From: Auriscalpium vulgare
Taxonomy: Eukaryota; Basidiomycota; Agaricomycetes; Russulales; Auriscalpiaceae
NCBI GenBank assembly: GCA_019915015.1
Contig: JAHBBC010000010.1
Coordinates: forward strand, 248,001 to 312,000
Direction: 5' to 3'
DNA length: 64,000 nucleotides
Positions 54,724 to 64,000 of this stretch are shown piece by piece. How positions within the stretch are numbered: position 1 is the stretch's first letter; each line of letters starts with the position of its first letter. Made by a program: the position numbers and the translations under genes. The notes beneath the pieces are model-generated. The model was not told the origin of the DNA and searched no databases. It saw only the letters and a list, made by a program, of their open reading frames with translations.

Positions 54724-57700
54724 AAGCCCCCCCAGTCTCAGCGGAAGAGGCCGACACACTGATATCCCATGACTTCTGTAGCGCTTCCAAGTCGAGAATT
54801 CCCAGGGCGGCGATATCGGGGTCGGCATTGATCTTGCCCTCTGCATGGACTTCTGAACCTGGACCGTTCAATGCGCGACGCTCAGCGGGACGAAGAGAGT
54901 CGCGGAGCTCTCTCGACCACTGATTTGGGGTCAAGTTGTCGTCCCGCTTTGCCGATGACAGAGCGGTGAGACGAGTAGAAAACCAGACTTCATTTGACCA
55001 TGACCATTCGCCGTTCCACGCGCGACTGTCGAGAAAGTCTTTCTGTCGCGGCCAAAGACTGCGTCCGCTTTTCATGCCAAACAGCCGGTCGAAGTCCGCT
55101 TTGCTCCCACTATCCACGAGACCGGGAACCGGGTCAGTGGTTGCCTCGCCAATACCGTAGTCTGTGACCAAGCGAGAAGGTCCTCTGGCCGCATCTTCAA
55201 GCAAACCGGGCGACCCAAATTGAACGGCTAAGCGCCACGCCAATCCTCCCATGTGAAGAAACATCCGAGCGTTGGGCTGTGCGAGAAGATCATGCACTGT
55301 GGCCAAATATGCGTCCCAAATGTTGGCCCGTGCTTCCCACCATCGGACTACATGACTGGATTCTTAAGCGTAGCCCGTCCAAGACTCGGGCAGCGTAGGG
55401 ATCGGCTGCGGAAGCCGGCTCCTTGGATAGCTCCATGTGAATGGGATACCTTTGCCCAACATGAAACTGACTACGTCGGACCATGGGAGCATACAAGCGT
55501 CCCGCCAGATTGCGACGCGCAGTTTTGACCTTGAGAGTAAATGTATGTGGCCCTTCATGATGGGAGACACATGCGGAATGGAGAGAGGCTTATTCGCCGG
55601 ACGAAGTACCGCCGCTGCGAACGTGGCTACACCGTGTAAGGGAGAATCAGGCCCGTAGGCTGTCGTGAGCTCGGGCGCGGAAGTCGTATTTTGAGTGCTG
55701 CTCGTCGCTTCTTTCTCTTCTGAAGCGACGACAACTTGCTCCGATATTCTGTCCATGAGTGACGTTGACGGAACGACGTTTAATCGAGACAATAACGACG
55801 GTGGTCCGCCGCTATGCATTCCGTGAGACAATCTGGCTAGCAATGTTGCACCACTCGCAGGCTCCTTCAATCGCGTAGAGTCATCGCGCTGAGGGGAAGA
55901 GCTCGTTAGACGCTCCAGAAGGGATTGTTGCACCGATCCACCCTCGAGAGAGCTATCCTCTTGAGGTCGTTTGCGCCCACGCGGTTCAAGATCGTCCGAA
56001 GTAGGCCTGGCAGTCGAAGAAGAGCTATCCTTCTTCTCGGAACTGGATGTACCAGTGCCGTCTGCCATGACTACGTCTTGAAAGGTGCGATTCAACGAGC
56101 TTTCTCCTTGGCGTACGTTTGAGGAGTGCAGAGATGCCTGGATGGCCTCTTGCATGTCCGCTGCTTCGCGATCTGAGTCCTCGTCATCGAGCGTGCTACG
56201 GTCATGCATTGGAGAGACGACGGAGGAGTTGGCTTTCTGCTTCCCTTTAGACGCGGAAGTGGTCCCGACTGGTCTGTCGACAGATTCCTGCACTGAAGGA
56301 GGGGGCGAAGATGCTGGAGGGCGCATGGGCCCATCAATTCCTTTGTAGATATCTTCAAAGAAGTCATCCTCGTCCTCGCGATCGTGATCCGGAACTGCGA
56401 TTGCGTCCCACCCTTTTGCTGGCATATCGAAGTCAGTGACGTCGTGGAATACCGTGCCGTCGCCTGGCTCTGGGAAGTTGAGTTTGACTGCGCAGCCGAT
56501 GAACTCTCCGTTTCGAACTCGCTTCGCCGCAACAACTCGTCGCGATTTGGGGTCGTCCGAGTCCATCTGTTCGAACCAGCGGCGTACTTGGCTGACTTCT
56601 GTGACCATATCCTTCCTCAGAAGCTCGTTCGTACGCGTCTTCAAGTTCGTCAGGTTCTTGTCGTACTTCCGCATTCGTTTCTCTCTTTCCCGCATGACCG
56701 CCGCGATTTCTTTAGCTCCCAATTTCCGCGGGTCGAGGGCAGTCAGTTCGGGCACGTTGAGAGCGTAGTGCCAGAGATACCGAGGGTTGGCGCCGTGAAC
56801 GTATAGTTCTTGAATGTCTGGCCAAGATACTCGGGGCAAGTGAAAGTCTACCAGTGTGCCTACTCGTTCGGCTGAAAGCCAGGGGATCACGAGATCTGCC
56901 CAACCTGCTACCGGCACTGGTATGGCATCCCAACCATTACCAGCGTGCGTGGCGAGAAAAATGACGAACACCATCCACTCGTGCATGGACTTGCGAGTGG
57001 ACGAAAGCTGTTTCTTGAGGTCCGCTTTTTCCGCCGGGAGAGCCGTCACGGTGGGTATACGCAAGGGGACGGCATCGTACGCGAGATACTTGGCCATGAC
57101 TTCGCCGACCCGCATGACTTTCGCGGAATATTCTGTGAGCCATTTGAGAGCTGTCGGGGTGCATTGGTAGCGCTCGTGGCCGACGCGCGCAAAGCTGTTT
57201 CCATCTGTCTCGTTGTTGTACACCCATTCCGCTTTTGTAAAGTCATTTGGAAGAGGGCGGTAGGCTAACCAAGGGCGCTTGTAATCCCACCATTCCGCCG
57301 CAATATCTGGTCCGTCCGCTCGGTAATTGAAGGGCGGGGTAGCACTTAGAGGAGTCCGCGAGGGCATGCGCACCGGCGAGCGTCCGCTCGGTGTCGGATC
57401 CATTCCGAATCCTACCCATTGAACACCCGGCACGGACGATGTGAACACGTCCGCTAAGTACCCCCCTGAAGTCACCACATGATAGGGTAAGACCGTGTTG
57501 TCGTAGATGGCATGCGGATTCCCCGCTCGTCGACGCTTCGCGATCTCCTTCAAATGACCAGCCGGCAGGGGCTTGGGAGCGGCTTCCGCTCCCCAACCTT
57601 GCAAAGGTTGCGCCCAAGACGACATGTCCATGCGGGAAGACAAAGAGGATGGTGGTTCGAAACAAAGGATAGGAGCACACGGTCTCCGTTCTCCGTCTAA

Positions 57701-57736
57701 GCGCGCCTCGAGGCGATGGCGCCCAAGCGAAATCAC
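54719..57736 (-). pseudogene. Gy-IV accessory ORF3, one internal stop
   Basis: A frame of about 1005 codons lies between the integrase and the 3' LTR. The first ATG is at 57631; the frame is open upstream to 57736. A TAA at 55366-55364 interrupts it once and the frame then continues to a TGA formed by the first bases of the LTR. The first half is Trp/Pro-rich with blocks like EWWDYKRPWLAYRPLP and HEWMVFVIFLATHAGNGWD. The middle is disordered and acidic, and the end has RWWEARANIWDAYL and MFLHMGGLAWRLAVQFG. There is one hydrophobic stretch but no clear signal peptide or envelope-like architecture. I do not recognise the family. Being inside the element, it is likely element-encoded. Confidence 0.7.
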
Positions 57737-57842
57737 GTGATCCGTGACGCGACGCGTCCCAAGTCAAAGCTGTCGGCGTCAGGCGATAGGCGTGCTATTA
57801 GAAATTTATTAAAAAGTATATAGAGTAAGGTAACTCTGCTGT

Positions 57843-59201
57843 TCAGTGTCGAGCCGGGCCAGCAAGTCCCGCGTCCCGTCGATAAGAAAACAATCGCTGA
57901 GGAGCGTTGCGCAGATCCGTCGCGGTGGCCCAAGAATCATATAATGGCGAGTATCCTTCCCATCGTATTAGATACATCATCTGTTTCTTCTGCTTGTCGT
58001 ATCGGTGACCCACTATCTTTTCGACTTGATATTCTTCAGAAGCTGGCTTCTCCAGGTGAGTGTCAGGCAAGACTGTTCTATGACCAAATTCCGCGTCAGA
58101 AGGCTTATATAGGCGTAGATGTTCTAGATTCAACACGTTTGACCCAGGGTAGTTGTCGGGTAACCGCAAGCGGTACACCTTAGGATTGATACGCTCTTGT
58201 ACTTCAAACGGCCCTACTGCGCGTTGAATTAGTTTGCTGCCCTCGCCCCGACTTTCGATCCATTCCAAGGAGTGAGGGTTGACCAGGACTTGGTCTCCTA
58301 CGCGGAATTCTAGCTCTCTCCGGCCTTTATTGTATGATTCGCTTTGTTTCAGCTGTGCTCGTGCGAGAGCTATCCTCGCACTTTCCCTATGATACTGGAG
58401 TAACCGCACGAAATCGTCCGCTCGACCATTGAGTAGTGCGTCTTGGGGAGCGGCTTCCGCTCCTTCCGCCTTTCCGAAATCGAGGCTGGACTTGGGCTGA
58501 AATCCGTAAAGCACGAAATGAGGACTCAGACCAGTGGATGAATGAGGCAGGTTGTTGTATGCGTGTTCCAACAAAGGAAGCCATTCAGCCCAGCTAGTCT
58601 TATCCGTGGCTACATAAGCACGCAACATGATTTCCAACTTCTGATTCACAATTTCAGTCTGTCCATCGTGCTGAGGATGATGTGAGGAGGATAGGGACAT
58701 CCGCGTTCTCAGAGCCTTAGCGACTCCCTTCCAGAAATCAGAAGTCCACCGTGGATCGCGATCCGAGACTATGTTATCCGGCACGCCAAATCTACAAACA
58801 ACATGATTCATGAAAAGTTTGGCGAATCCCTCTGCTGTCAGTCCCGTGGTCGTAGGTATAAATTGCGCGTGCTTGGACATTCTATCCACCGTTACTAACA
58901 CGGCGTTGGATTCCGAGGACCACGGTAAGCCCGTGACTAAGTCCAGAGAAACAGACTTGTAGGGTCGTCGCGGCACCGGGTTTGGGATAAGACGTCCAAA
59001 TTTCGTGAAATTCCGGTGTTTTACTTTCTGACATACGTCGCAAGTATCGCAGAATCTCTGAACGTCCTTCCGCATCGAAGGCCAAAAGAATTTCCCATTC
59101 ATCAGCTGCCACAACTTTTCGGCGCCCGCGTGGGCGGACTCAAAAGGGGACTCGTGAGCTTGGAGTAGTAGTCCTGCTCGCAAAGATTTGGGCACACACA
59201 A
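57843..59201 (-). pseudogene. Gy-IV integrase with chromodomain
   Basis: The frame is continuous with the RT ORF except for a TGA at 59204-59202. The integrase finger (HAGAEK..CDVCQK) is followed by D-D-E residues in SLDLVTGLP, IVSDRDPRW and the HPQHDGQTEIVN block, all typical of chromoviruses. The C-terminus has a chromodomain (EEYQVEKIVGHR, YLIRWEGY, SWATATDL), which in such elements directs insertion to particular chromatin. It is in the same polyprotein as RT. Confidence 0.88.
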
Positions 59202-62027
59202 TCACGGTTGAAAATCCGTGTCTCGAAAGTACAGCAGTCCCTTCTCGTCTTTGAAGTATCTCTGTCCTGCGTCCCAGGTATCCGGGGATTGAGAAGTGTT
59301 CTCCCATCTCTGCTTAAAAGCGGCGTCCGCTTTATATCCCTGCAAAAAGGATTGCAAATAACTTTCGTCCATGTGCACGTGAATGGTGGGAGGAGGATTG
59401 TTTTTCTCCCAGGCTATTTGACGATCGTATAAGTCAAGATTCTCCTCTCGCCGTGATACGTCTCCCAGTGTGGCTTCGGCTTCCGAAGCCGGTTCCGTTA
59501 CCGGAACTCTCTCCTGGGGAATTACAGAGTCTTCGCTCTTATTGACAGAGCTTTTGGCCTTATAAGATCGCGTGGTGACTTGAAAGCAATTATGAGGCGA
59601 ACTCATCAGACTGTCGTTCCAGTCAGTGAGCACCAATTGCGCTGACTTCGTCAACTCAGTCATTGAATTCCCTTTCAGCGAAGTGTCCGTCATGCCAGCT
59701 AACGTTAGAGCTGGGGATTCCTCCTCATTTGGAGTTACGTAGTCAGGGACAGTCTCGAGCAGACGAGAAATGGGATCAACGTTGGAATGAACGTGTCCTG
59801 GCCGATGTACAATTTCTAGACCTGGAGCGTACGCCGAGAAGACCGTTCCCCAAGCACCTAGCCGTCGATTGTTGTTTTCGTACGTCTTAGCCCACTGCAA
59901 CGCGGCATGATCGGTGACTAGCAGGATTTGTTCCCCTTCGATGAACGGCTGGAATTTCACCAAACCTTCCTTAGCGGCCAAAGCTTCTCTCTCCGTGGCA
60001 GAATAGTTCCGTTCGGCCGGCTTGAAAGTTCGACTCCAGTATCCTATCACCCTTTCCACTTGCACGACCGTATCCTCCAAAGTTTCTCCCCATGAGCCAG
60101 TAAGACCGCAATCCGCGATTTTGGGGGACAATGTAGTGGTGAGCTTCGGAACTGGCTTCCCGGATTCGTATGCGCGATGAACGCGCTCGTACGTTCGGGT
60201 TCCTCTCAAATCCTTGAGTACCATCGTCTGCACTTGTTGCAGGGTAACTCCTAACCCTTCTCCGGAGGCATCCGTGTACAATCGATAGGGCTTCCCCATC
60301 TCCGGATGCGCCAATACGGGAGCACACGACAGAGCCTTTTTGATTTCCTCGAAAGCTCTTTCATGTTCCGCACGCCAGTTCCAAGCCGCACCCTTACGAG
60401 TGAGTGAAAATAAGGGAGTCGCCAGAGTCGCATAATGCGGTATAAACACCGAGAAGTATACTGCCATGCCTAAGAACGTACGTAGTTCCGCTACTTTTGA
60501 GGGTCTCGCCATTTTCAAGATGGCTTCCACCTTTTGTTTGTGCGTTGACAAACCTAGACGAGAGACTTTATGTCCGAGTAGAATGATAGAACTGTAGAAC
60601 AAATGACACTTCTTAGGGGAAAGAGTGATTCCGGAATTCTCTATAGCTTCCAGAACTTTGTCAAGGTGATCAATATGTTCTTCATAGCTTTTCGAATATA
60701 CCACTATGTCGTTGATGTATACCAGGCAGAATAACCAGAGGTAGGGAGACAAAACTTCTTGCATTACTCGCTGGAAAATGGAAGGTCCGTTTCGTAATCC
60801 AAAGGGCATTCTCAAGAATTGAAACAATCCTTTGTGTGTACGGAATGCTGTCTTCTCCACGTCCTCGGGAGCCATTTCCAGTTGGGTAAATCCTGCAAGA
60901 GCGTCCAGGGAGGACAAAACTTGTGACCCAGAAAGCGAAGCGAGAATTTCAGACTGTCTCGAAATGGGAAATTCATCCGGCACAGTGACTGTGTTAAGCT
61001 TTCGGTAATCCATACAGAATCGAGGTTTGTTGTTCCGATAAACGATGACGACTGGCGCGCTCCATGGACTAATAGAGGGCTCTATAACGCCCTGTTCAAA
61101 CCACGCGTTAAGTTGGTCCTCTATCACCATGCGTTTGGCAGGAGAACTTCCATACATAGGCACCGCTATAGGTACTTGACCATCCACAGTACGAATATGA
61201 ACTCTCGATTGGTGCTTTCCCAATCTTCCATCGAACCCGAAGGCTCGTTGACGTCGTCGTAACATTTCCCAGGCTCGCTCCTTGAGTTCTTCGGGCAATT
61301 GTCCTACATCCAGCAGTTCCTGCATGTCTCGCGACGGCCAGATCGTAGGGTCCGGAACTTCAGCTGTCTTGGGTCCCCAAATCTCCTCCTCCGGAGGTTC
61401 TGGCTCAACGGTTTCTGCTGGCCCTTTGGGTTCCTTTTCAGCTTTCATCGAATGTCCAGCAGACTGTAGGGTCATATTGACTTCAACTAGCTGCTTGACT
61501 AAATTTGCATGTCCCACCAACGCTTCCAGTTTTTCAGCGTTCTCGGGAACATCGAGGAACTTGGCTGGGTCTACTAGTCGCCCGATCACTTCGCCCTTCC
61601 GAAGAATTTTGGGATGTGACGACGTATTAGCCACCGGGATGAAAGGAGAAGATTGATTTAAGAGAACATTGGGGACCACGAAAGTCGGGTTTCTGGAGGA
61701 CGCAACCATGGTTTTCTCTACCATCCAAGTCCGCTCGTCCGTGAAGCTAGCGGTTACTTGAACTCGCTTGACTGAATGCGGGGGAATTTTGACTTCCTCT
61801 ATAACTCGTACATTTCGCGGTCCTTCCGCATCCTTCCTCAGCGCTCTTCTTTTTGCTTTGTTCCGGCGATGCGTCTTTGCCAGAATAAAGTGAGCTAGTG
61901 GAGCTCCCAGTACTCTCTTAGCGACATGAACTTCTTTACGGCTTGAGCCATGAACTCCTTCAGCTAGAACTTCGTATTTTCTCCCTTCAAAGTATACCCT
62001 GGTCCCAGCGTCCAAACTTCGCTCCAC
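59202..62027 (-). pseudogene. Gy-IV reverse transcriptase and RNase H
   Basis: RT motifs include WSAPVVIVYRNNKPRFCMDYRK, FTQLEMAPEDVEKTAF and PFGLRNGPSIFQ. The active-site block reads LVYINDIVVYS at 60719-60708, so the first Asp of the usual Y-x-D-D is Asn, which should abolish polymerisation. RNase H follows (LYTDASGEGLG, then VTDHAALQW). The ORF starts within the sequence that, without a 26-bp duplication at 62030-62081, would be fused to the protease. It ends at the TGA at 59204. Confidence 0.88.
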
Positions 62028-62029
62028 CG

Positions 62030-62081
62030 TTAACTCGTACGCTTGGTGAAAGTCTTTAACTCGTACGCTTGGTGAAAGTCT
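62030..62081. repeat. 26-bp tandem duplication at the Gy-IV protease-RT border
   Basis: Two perfect adjacent copies (62030-62055, 62056-62081) beginning TTAACTCGTACGC. With one copy, protease and RT frames are fused (HQAYEL into TVERSLDAG). The extra 26 bases cause the frameshift. Confidence 0.92.
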
Positions 62082-63458
62082 TCTCCCAAGAGGATAGGCA
62101 CGGACATATTAGATACTACATAGGCTTCCACCTCCAATTGAAGTTCTCTCCCGTCGACGGTACGAACGTAAATGGGGAGCATGACGTATCCATGTAAAGA
62201 TGCTTCCTTAGCCGTTAATTGCACAAGTTTTAACTTCAATCCTTGTCTTAGAGCAGGCGGATTAACCAATTGATTGTATGTAGCCTTGGAGAGAAGCGAG
62301 ATGTCCGCGCAGGAGTCCAACCGTAAATCGCATATAGGCCCGGTCGGAGCCATGATTTGGCCTCTCATGGACACTACGGACACTCCCACAGCTGACATTC
62401 CTGGAATAGAGGTGCGTTTCCTCTTCAATTTAATGGTCTCCAGCTCCGGAGTCTCCGCCTGCAACGCTTCAACCTCTTCCATCAGACCCCCGTCTCTGGG
62501 ACTGGATCCTCCGTTCTGTCGTAGCTGAACATAATACTCGTCTTCGATCTCTTCCACTGAAGGAGAAGGCCTCCGCACAACGTTCTCGAGGCTTCCTCGA
62601 GCGTGTGCCGTCAGCACTTCTCTCCTGGTCGGAGCTTCTTGTTCGTCCTCGTTACCTCGTTTACTAGAGTCACTTCCTCTAGTCTCGTGTTCGGCTTCCG
62701 AACACGCACGCTCACGAGCAACGATATAAGCGGAAGAAATCGCTTCCATTAGGTAAGACTCATACAAAGTATTATACATGAGCTCATCCTCGGGGGTCCT
62801 ATCCGTTTCTAACCCTGCACTCAACAAGTTGACCTCTCTCTTTTTCGCGTAAGTCGGCCAATGAGGACACTCTTTATCCCAATGGTGCTTACTTCCGCAC
62901 AGCTTGCACGGCGAGGGAGGTGGCTTTATCAGAGACTTTGTCCCGTCAGCCTTGGGAAACGGATAACCTCCTTTCGGAGGAGCTCTCTGCCGCTTGACTA
63001 GCGTGGCGAAGACCTGCGCGGTTACCGCAGGGTCAATTTCGTCCGGAGCGTTAAGATTTTCCTCATCGTCTTCATTTATTATCGGAAAATCGACTTCTTT
63101 GGCTTCCTCTCCGTTGCCCGACGCGAGATGTACAGAAGCTTGCCCTCTATTGGGGCGACTGCGAAACGTTCTGGGGCGAAATGGTCTGGCGTTTTCCTCA
63201 CGAATAGCTTGCCGAATCAGCTGCGGTATCTCATCTTTAGACACTAGGTCACTAGTACTGCGGGAGGCGGCGATTAGAGCGAGAGCATTGTCTTGGGCTC
63301 GCTGCGTAAGATCATCTGTACTCTGCGGCAATGGAACGTTGAGCGTAGTCATCCAACTAGAGGGTACGTTGCGAATAACGATTTGAGCTTCTTCGGGACC
63401 TCCCAAGTGCGTGTTCAAAAGAGCTCGCGCGTACATGATACGGCGTTGAAGGTAGTCT
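62030..63458 (-). pseudogene. Gy-IV Gag-protease, 5' part displaced by element E
   Basis: The frame enters from element E at 63458 (DYLQRRIMYARALLN) and runs to a stop created by the 26-bp duplication. A CCHC knuckle (CKLCGSKHHWDKEC) lies near 62900. The protease-like region near 62320 has LRLDSCADISLL, with DSC in place of D-S/T-G. The N-terminal part must lie beyond the right edge. Rejoining across element E keeps the frame whether or not a short duplication is assumed. Confidence 0.85.
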
Positions 63459-63994
63459 TTACGATTCCTATGAATCGTTGCTTATGTCATCTACATCCAG
63501 CTTTTTTTCGACCCATATAACGACAGTCTGTGTCGCCTTTTTTGGAAATTCACTCCCACGCTTTGTCCACTCGCGCTTTCAGCTCCCTCACCAGCCTCAC
63601 GTCTACTCGGGATGATACACTCACTGTACACATATTGTTGCCTATAAAGTATTCCACACACACAGTAATATTACTAGGATTGAGCGTATAGAACAGCAGA
63701 GCGTATAGAACAGCAGAGCGTATAGAACAGCAGAGCGTATAGAACAGCAGAGCGTATAGAACAGCAGAGCATATAGAACAGCACGATTGCTAGCAAGAGA
63801 TGATGACGTCATTCCGGCTATTAAATTGCATTTAAAACCCGAAATGATGTCATTGCTCTTGAGCTCAAAGCGCAGGGCAAAGATGTCAAATAAAGTAGTC
63901 TGTTACATATTCTTCCAATTTGAGAAGATTATTGAACCCCGTATTGCACCTGGAATCGTACTGCCGCGCTATGCGTCGGCCCACTCCCAGCAAG
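63459..63994 (-). mobile_element. Element E, hairpin-ended short element (536 bp)
   Basis: On the minus strand it begins at 63994 with CTTGCTGGGAGTGGGCC, has hairpin GCCGACGCATAGCGCGGC, and ends at 63459 with ACGATTC-ATAG-GAATCGT-AA. The internal palindrome near 63798-63852 contains TGACGTCA. A 17-bp array lies inside it. Only six bases of flank remain to the right. Confidence 0.88.
63682..63783. repeat. 17-bp tandem repeat, six copies
   Basis: GAGCGTATAGAACAGCA repeated six times, the last copy with one change (GCATA), inside element E and absent from copies A-D. Confidence 0.95.
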
Positions 63995-64000
63995 TCTGGC

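Noticed and set aside
54719..57736. Envelope-like gene, making Gy-IV retrovirus-like
   Set aside because: No signal peptide, cleavage site or convincing transmembrane anchor; only the position matches.
63452..64000. Five-base target duplication AGACT around element E
   Set aside because: It appears only if the element ends are moved inward; the other copies with known empty sites have no duplication, so the match is probably chance.

Overview
The window looks like a transposon-dense accessory region of a mushroom-forming basidiomycete (Agaricomycetes). The support is: spliceosomal introns of about 50-80 bp with GT..AG ends; KDZ-type and Plavaka-type cut-and-paste transposases beside a TET/JBP-type dioxygenase; basidiomycete-style Ty3/gypsy elements; and a Pcl-type cyclin relic. 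Nothing here looks prokaryotic. I identified families by recognising motifs, without database searches. Exon structures are mine, built by joining frames across canonical splice sites, and I state where exon lengths sum to a clean reading frame.

Layout. 1-1610: 5' LTR and start of gag of a chromovirus on the minus strand (Gy-IV'). 1719-3953: an uncharacterised minus-strand gene (G1) abutting the polypurine tract and 3' LTR of a plus-strand gypsy element. That element's 3' LTR cuts off a KDZ transposase gene (3954-5376, minus). 5776-8103: a cyclin gene with an in-frame stop, then a long two-tier inverted repeat. 8426-14600: three spliced genes of unknown function on the plus strand, then a 44-bp minisatellite. 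14599-26364: a Plavaka-transposon-like neighbourhood made of an acidic protein gene, the Plavaka transposase (CDS complete once one insertion is removed), three small genes (two clearly paralogous), a CpG-rich 168-bp minisatellite and a TET/JBP-like 2-oxoglutarate dioxygenase. 26729-30371: 5'-truncated gypsy pol (Gy-II). 31359-46551: a zinc-cluster gene and two relatives of G1 (G2, G3) on the minus strand, with G2 split by a complete young gypsy element (Gy-I, 34499-44941). 46641-54123: another gypsy 3' end, a tRNA-like sequence, an APE/RT LINE and a gypsy gag (Gy-III) inserted into the LINE. 54124-63458: a decayed chromovirus (Gy-IV) with a very large extra ORF between integrase and the 3' LTR.

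The most unusual signal is a family of five short elements (copies A-E; 536-824 bp). They share a 5' end with a covarying hairpin and a 3' end that is a 7-bp hairpin followed by AA. They lie inside a Plavaka transposase exon, a gypsy pol, a gypsy LTR, a gypsy 3' end and a gag gene. Three copies have a usable empty site: the restored Plavaka frame, the restored Gy-II pol frame, and the sister LTR of Gy-I. All three show clean insertion just 3' of an A with no target duplication, or a duplication of that single A. This resembles single-strand (HUH/rolling-circle-like) mobility, but the ends are not canonical Helitron ends.

Second, four different gypsy 3' ends carry a small hairpin with covarying base pairs just before the polypurine tract, and Gy-I carries a second copy of this module inside pol. 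Several elements are disabled by changes that fit deamination at CpG (CGA to TGA twice, GAC to AAC in the RT active site), which is notable beside a TET/JBP-like gene.
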